Assembly (NCBI GenBank): GCA_032622095.1 | Contig: CP136063.1 | Span: forward strand, 83,307,980 to 83,371,979 | Direction: 5' to 3' | DNA: 64,000 nucleotides | Source: Siphonodentalium dalli | Taxonomy: Eukaryota > Mollusca > Scaphopoda > Gadilida > Siphonodentaliidae | Shown: positions 60,808 through 64,000 of the stretch, in pieces | How positions within the stretch are numbered: position 1 is the stretch's first letter | How the letters are laid out: every line of letters starts with the position of its first letter | Program-made: the position numbers and the translations under genes | Notes under the pieces: generated by a model | Told to the model about the DNA's origin: nothing | Database searches by the model: none | What the model saw: the letters and a program-made list of their open reading frames with translations, nothing else

Positions 60808-61304
60808 CTGGAACAAGACCAATAACACACGCCACTATAATTATACTATATGACATTCAAGAGGGGCTCCGGCATCATCTCAGAAGTCATCGCTTATATC
60901 AATATTTCATGTCTTTTTCATCCGATATTGACCCAGAACACGACCAAGGCGTGAAAGTATAAGTTTCAGAATTGAAGATTATATCGCACTTTAAATAGAT
61001 GTGGATTCATGCGTAATATAACATACATTTTATAAACGTTTTTAAAACAGATGTAATTTACAAGTACATGTAAAAATAGATCTACTTTGTTATTTTTTCT
61101 TTATTTTATTACATTCCTATGTGTGACTTACCTTGATTTCTCGAGTGATTATAAACGATAATTTCACTAATGAACTGTTTCACTTTAACTATAGCGAATT
61201 GTGTTATCATACGCACTATCGAAATGTATGCGGAATAGGTATAATGGCGGTATTATTCGGATTTCTGTTAAATCAGATGTTTAAAATGGAATATAATACA
61301 CAGA

Positions 61305-61465
61305 ATAATTACTTGATTGAACTGGTAACGTGAAATAATTCATTCGAGGCAGGGACTCTTTTGTAAAACATTTGTGAGCAATGCGCTTTCATGTTTATAC
61401 GACGTCCCTAGCTGCCTCTCATTAATTATTTCACGTCACCAGTTCAATCAAGTGATTACTCTCTA
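61305..61465. mobile_element. Fold-back element, ~65-bp arms
   Basis: ATTACTTGATTGAACTGGT, ACGTGAAATAATTCA and GAGGCAGGGAC recur inverted as GTCCCTAGCTGCCTC, TGAATTATTT-like and ACCAGTTCAATCAAGTGAT. Confidence 0.75.
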
Positions 61466-61469
61466 TTTA

Positions 61470-62670
61470 ATCAAAACTTGAGGACAAAATTTAAAAAAGG
61501 TTTAAAAACAGTTTTGTTTACTAGTATATAATAATGGATTCAACTCGTAGAATGTCATTATTGAAGAGCAATCAATAATAAACATAACAGAATGTATCTA
61601 TTTCTCCATGTTCTTCTTGATGGTAATATTTTCACAGACTATTACATGTATATTTTTTGCACATGCACGACATTGTGAGTGCTTTGGGTCCCTTTAACAG
61701 CGCGACATTACGCAACAAGAGAAAAATATCCGCCGGTACTGATAGTATAATTATACTTGTAGCATAACGGCACCAAACACGATTGACAGGTCGGTTTCTG
61801 ATATATAAAAAACCTTCTATATCAATCGGCATATAGTTTCAAAGACAACTCTTAACAGTAATACTACTAATTACACACTATATTCTTGTTCAGGAAATTT
61901 AAGAAGAGCGATATACATACAAGATATTTAACTATGGCCTGTATGTTTCATGGGAGGGCAGCTAGCTTGTTGGGCAGATATTAATTACATTATCAAAACT
62001 ATACAAAACGGAAACTTTGGTAGCTAAATTGGTTACCATTTTGGACGCCATCTCAAGTATAGGCCTATCATAGAACAGATGTTTATCGTTGTTAGTATCA
62101 TAAAACATATCTGGTAATAGTAGCTTTTTACTTGCTCATAGAGATAATCATCATCTCAAGACTCCCCAACAAATTTAAGGGGGCCGTTTTGGCCGCCATC
62201 TTCTGATTGAAATTCCTATAGCGAAATGGGGGTATATCCTATTTCAATATATAGATGTAAATACTAATATCGTCGAAACAACTTACATTTCGTGATTTGC
62301 TGCTCATCCCCGCGCTATTGTGTTTAATATCTTGTAACTATATTCCGCGGTGGTAAAATTTCGCGCATATATATATAGCTTATATATGATAACGCCCCTT
62401 GTAAAAAATAACCACAGCCTAAACCCAATAATTATGCCTGTGGTATTGAAATGTATGTATACGCAGTACACGGTACACGTACAAAGTCGGGGATATTTGT
62501 CTCGTAATTGTTGATCCTCATTGATTATGGGGAAATGCACCAATTGTTGAAAAACAATCTGTAGCTATTATAAAACGAAATATATATATTATGTACATGC
62601 TATATAGTGATTGCACATTGAACGACACATTAAATTCCATCCGAGGCTGTAAGTAAATTGTGCAAAAACG
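61470..62670. other. Sequence upstream of or within first intron; nothing recognised
   Basis: AT-rich DNA without exon-like or repeat-family segments. If 60714-60807 is the first coding exon, a promoter would be in this direction, but I see no supported core promoter. Confidence 0.4.
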
Positions 62671-62675
62671 ACATT

Positions 62676-62945
62676 AACCCTTTCTTTACTATAAATGGAT
62701 TCTCCCATTTAGTTATAAAATAATATATTGCAATGGTCTATTATTCGTCTATAGAGGGGTATACAAGAAATATAAGCAGACGAAAGACAGACGAAGAGAT
62801 AATATAAGTGCAGAATGATTTTATTTTAATTGCTGGGAAATGTTCTGATAATAATTAAGTTCAACGCACGGCATATGTTATATCTGAACATTTCCTACTG
62901 GAACTACTCGTCAATGAGTATTTAGTTAATAAATTTAGAACATAA
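62676..62945. mobile_element. piggyBac-like MITE, near-complete copy
   Basis: TTAACCCTTTCTTTACTATA at left, GGAACTACTCGTCAATGAGT at right, hairpin GTTCTGATAATAATTAAGTTC between. The last bases at right read TATTTAGTTAATAAA. Confidence 0.65.
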
Positions 62946-63194
62946 TACTGATAAAGTGCGAATTGCAATCTGATCGCGTCCGGTACCCACCTTATAATCC
63001 ATCTTGGAACAGGCTAAATATACAATATTCTATGGCATAAATATATTTACAAAACAAACTTCAGATAATTATTGTTCGAAGTCACATGTTCACGAGGGTT
63101 TCCTGTTTTAGATAAAGAATGCGAGCAAAGTTTATAGAGATAACACAATGTCATCTAATTCACAGCATCAATGTACGCGAAGTGTTCGCACATA

Positions 63195-63307
63195 CAGTAA
63201 TGCCCAAAGTAATTGACCACTTAACCACAGCAGAATTATGGGTAATTTTTCAGGATTTAGTCGGAAATATGGCTTGTTGCCATTCATCGGAAAGCTGGGC
63301 ATTACTG
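63195..63307. mobile_element. MITE family 1, internally deleted copy
   Basis: CAGTAATGCCC to GGGCATTACTG with TA flanks; only the last 11 bp of the right arm survive after CGGAAAGCT. Confidence 0.8.
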
Positions 63308-63341
63308 TACGAACTTCTGCATTATCGCATTCGCACCCAAA

Positions 63342-63560
63342 CTTAACCCTTCGTTGAATGCATGGAGCTTCCTGAAATTTTGCGAAAACCCTGTTCCAGC
63401 GCATTCTCTAATATATGCGAGTATCCCACATGGAGCCTCGCATATATAAGAGAATGCATTGGCCTAACAATATTTACATTGCCAGTGTAACGCTGCTGTC
63501 GCAGGGCATTATCTTATATATGTGAGGCTCCCTATGGGGAAACTCGCGCACGAAGGTGAC
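63342..63560. mobile_element. TTAA-ended 'GGAGCTTCC' MITE, decayed copy
   Basis: TTAACCCTTCGTTGAATGC, GGAGCTTCCTGAAATTTTGC, then inverted CATATATAAGAGAATGCATT segments as in 43232-43482. Confidence 0.55.
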
Positions 63561-63584
63561 TTCCATTCCGTATTTCTTATTCGA

Positions 63585-64000
63585 AATTTTTTTTTAGGCC
63601 AAACAAAGTGTGTTGTAGGATGGCACTCTTTCCACACAACCTTCCACCCACTCGTTCAAAAATGGCCGCAATCCAGAGACTCCAGACCGATTTAATTTTA
63701 AAAAAAAGGGTGTTGTAGGATGGCCCCAATGTACATGGGATCCCTATTTGAACCCCTCTGGACGGCGGCCATTTGGGTCGAGTGGGGTGAATATTCAGAT
63801 TGGCTTGTGGGCCACCCTACAACACCCTTTGTTTGACCTAAATCAGTCAAAGATCCGACAAATGGCATGGGTGCCATATTTGAACCCCTCTGGACGGCGG
63901 CCATTTTGGATCGAGTTGGGGTGAAAGGGTGTATATTTAGATTGGCTTGGGGCCACCATATACGCAACACCCTTTGTGTGACCTAAATCGGTAAAGGGCC
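63585..64000. repeat. Repeat block GGGTGTTGTAGGATGGC, cut by window edge
   Basis: Direct and inverted copies of GGGTGTTGTAGGATGGC and two direct copies of TTGAACCCCTCTGGACGGCG with GGCCATTT. The arrangement suggests another inverted-repeat element continuing to the right. Confidence 0.65.

Noticed and set aside
60629-60856. ATG-initiated 75-codon leader ORF as the true first exon
   Set aside because: It is hydrophobic and tempting, but reaches the likely donor in phase 2 while the next exon needs phase 1. Kept only as an alternative in the exon entry.

Overview
This is AT-rich eukaryotic genomic DNA. One long split gene lies on the minus strand, and its introns are packed with transposable elements, fold-back repeats and minisatellites. 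There is no bacterial gene organisation, tRNA gene, rRNA gene or CRISPR array. The host gene family, the LINE types and the dispersed 'tolerance-type' repeats point to a marine invertebrate, most likely a mollusc or another lophotrochozoan. That is an inference; the sequence carries no direct species marker.

The host gene runs right to left. Sixteen internal exons between about 47.5 kb and 0.75 kb were defined by hand from AG/GT borders, and every adjacent pair matches in splice phase. A weaker candidate signal-peptide exon lies at 60.7 kb. The conceptual product (at least 739 codons, cut by the left edge of the window) looks like an invertebrate LolA-like secreted or membrane-anchored protein. 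It has two complete-looking LolA-like modules, a cysteine-rich PAN/Apple-like exon, and a third partial module whose exons mirror the second in order, phase and length.

Region by region. 0-11 kb holds the last visible exons, a 79-copy 19-bp minisatellite, a 659-bp TIR element full of TGATATCA palindromes, and several fold-back MITEs. 11.4-20.5 kb is a large intron dominated by a 6.1-kb element with about 560-bp inverted arms. 20.5-30.9 kb holds exons, a 26-copy 43-bp minisatellite grown out of an exon-intron border, hAT-type MITEs and a 5'-truncated CR1/L2-like LINE. 31.1-35.5 kb is a 4.4-kb palindromic element with two inverted copies of a PIN/FEN-like nuclease ORF. 35.6-49.1 kb holds exons, two related hAT elements (one nested in a MITE, one carrying a nested MULE-like element), a tRNA-derived SINE and an almost perfect 200-bp palindrome. 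50.3-58.1 kb holds a truncated Jockey/CR1-type RT and a nearly intact L1/Tx1-like element flanked by about 300-bp direct repeats. 58-64 kb holds more MITEs and a tandem repeat that runs off the right edge.

The most interesting signals are: the PIN-nuclease/CXC palindromic element; two elements of very different size that share TATGG termini, 6-bp target duplications and motif-array ends; the minisatellite that multiplies a splice donor; the extremely long L1 target duplication; and the nested hAT/MULE-like insertions, for which flanking repeats can be read directly.
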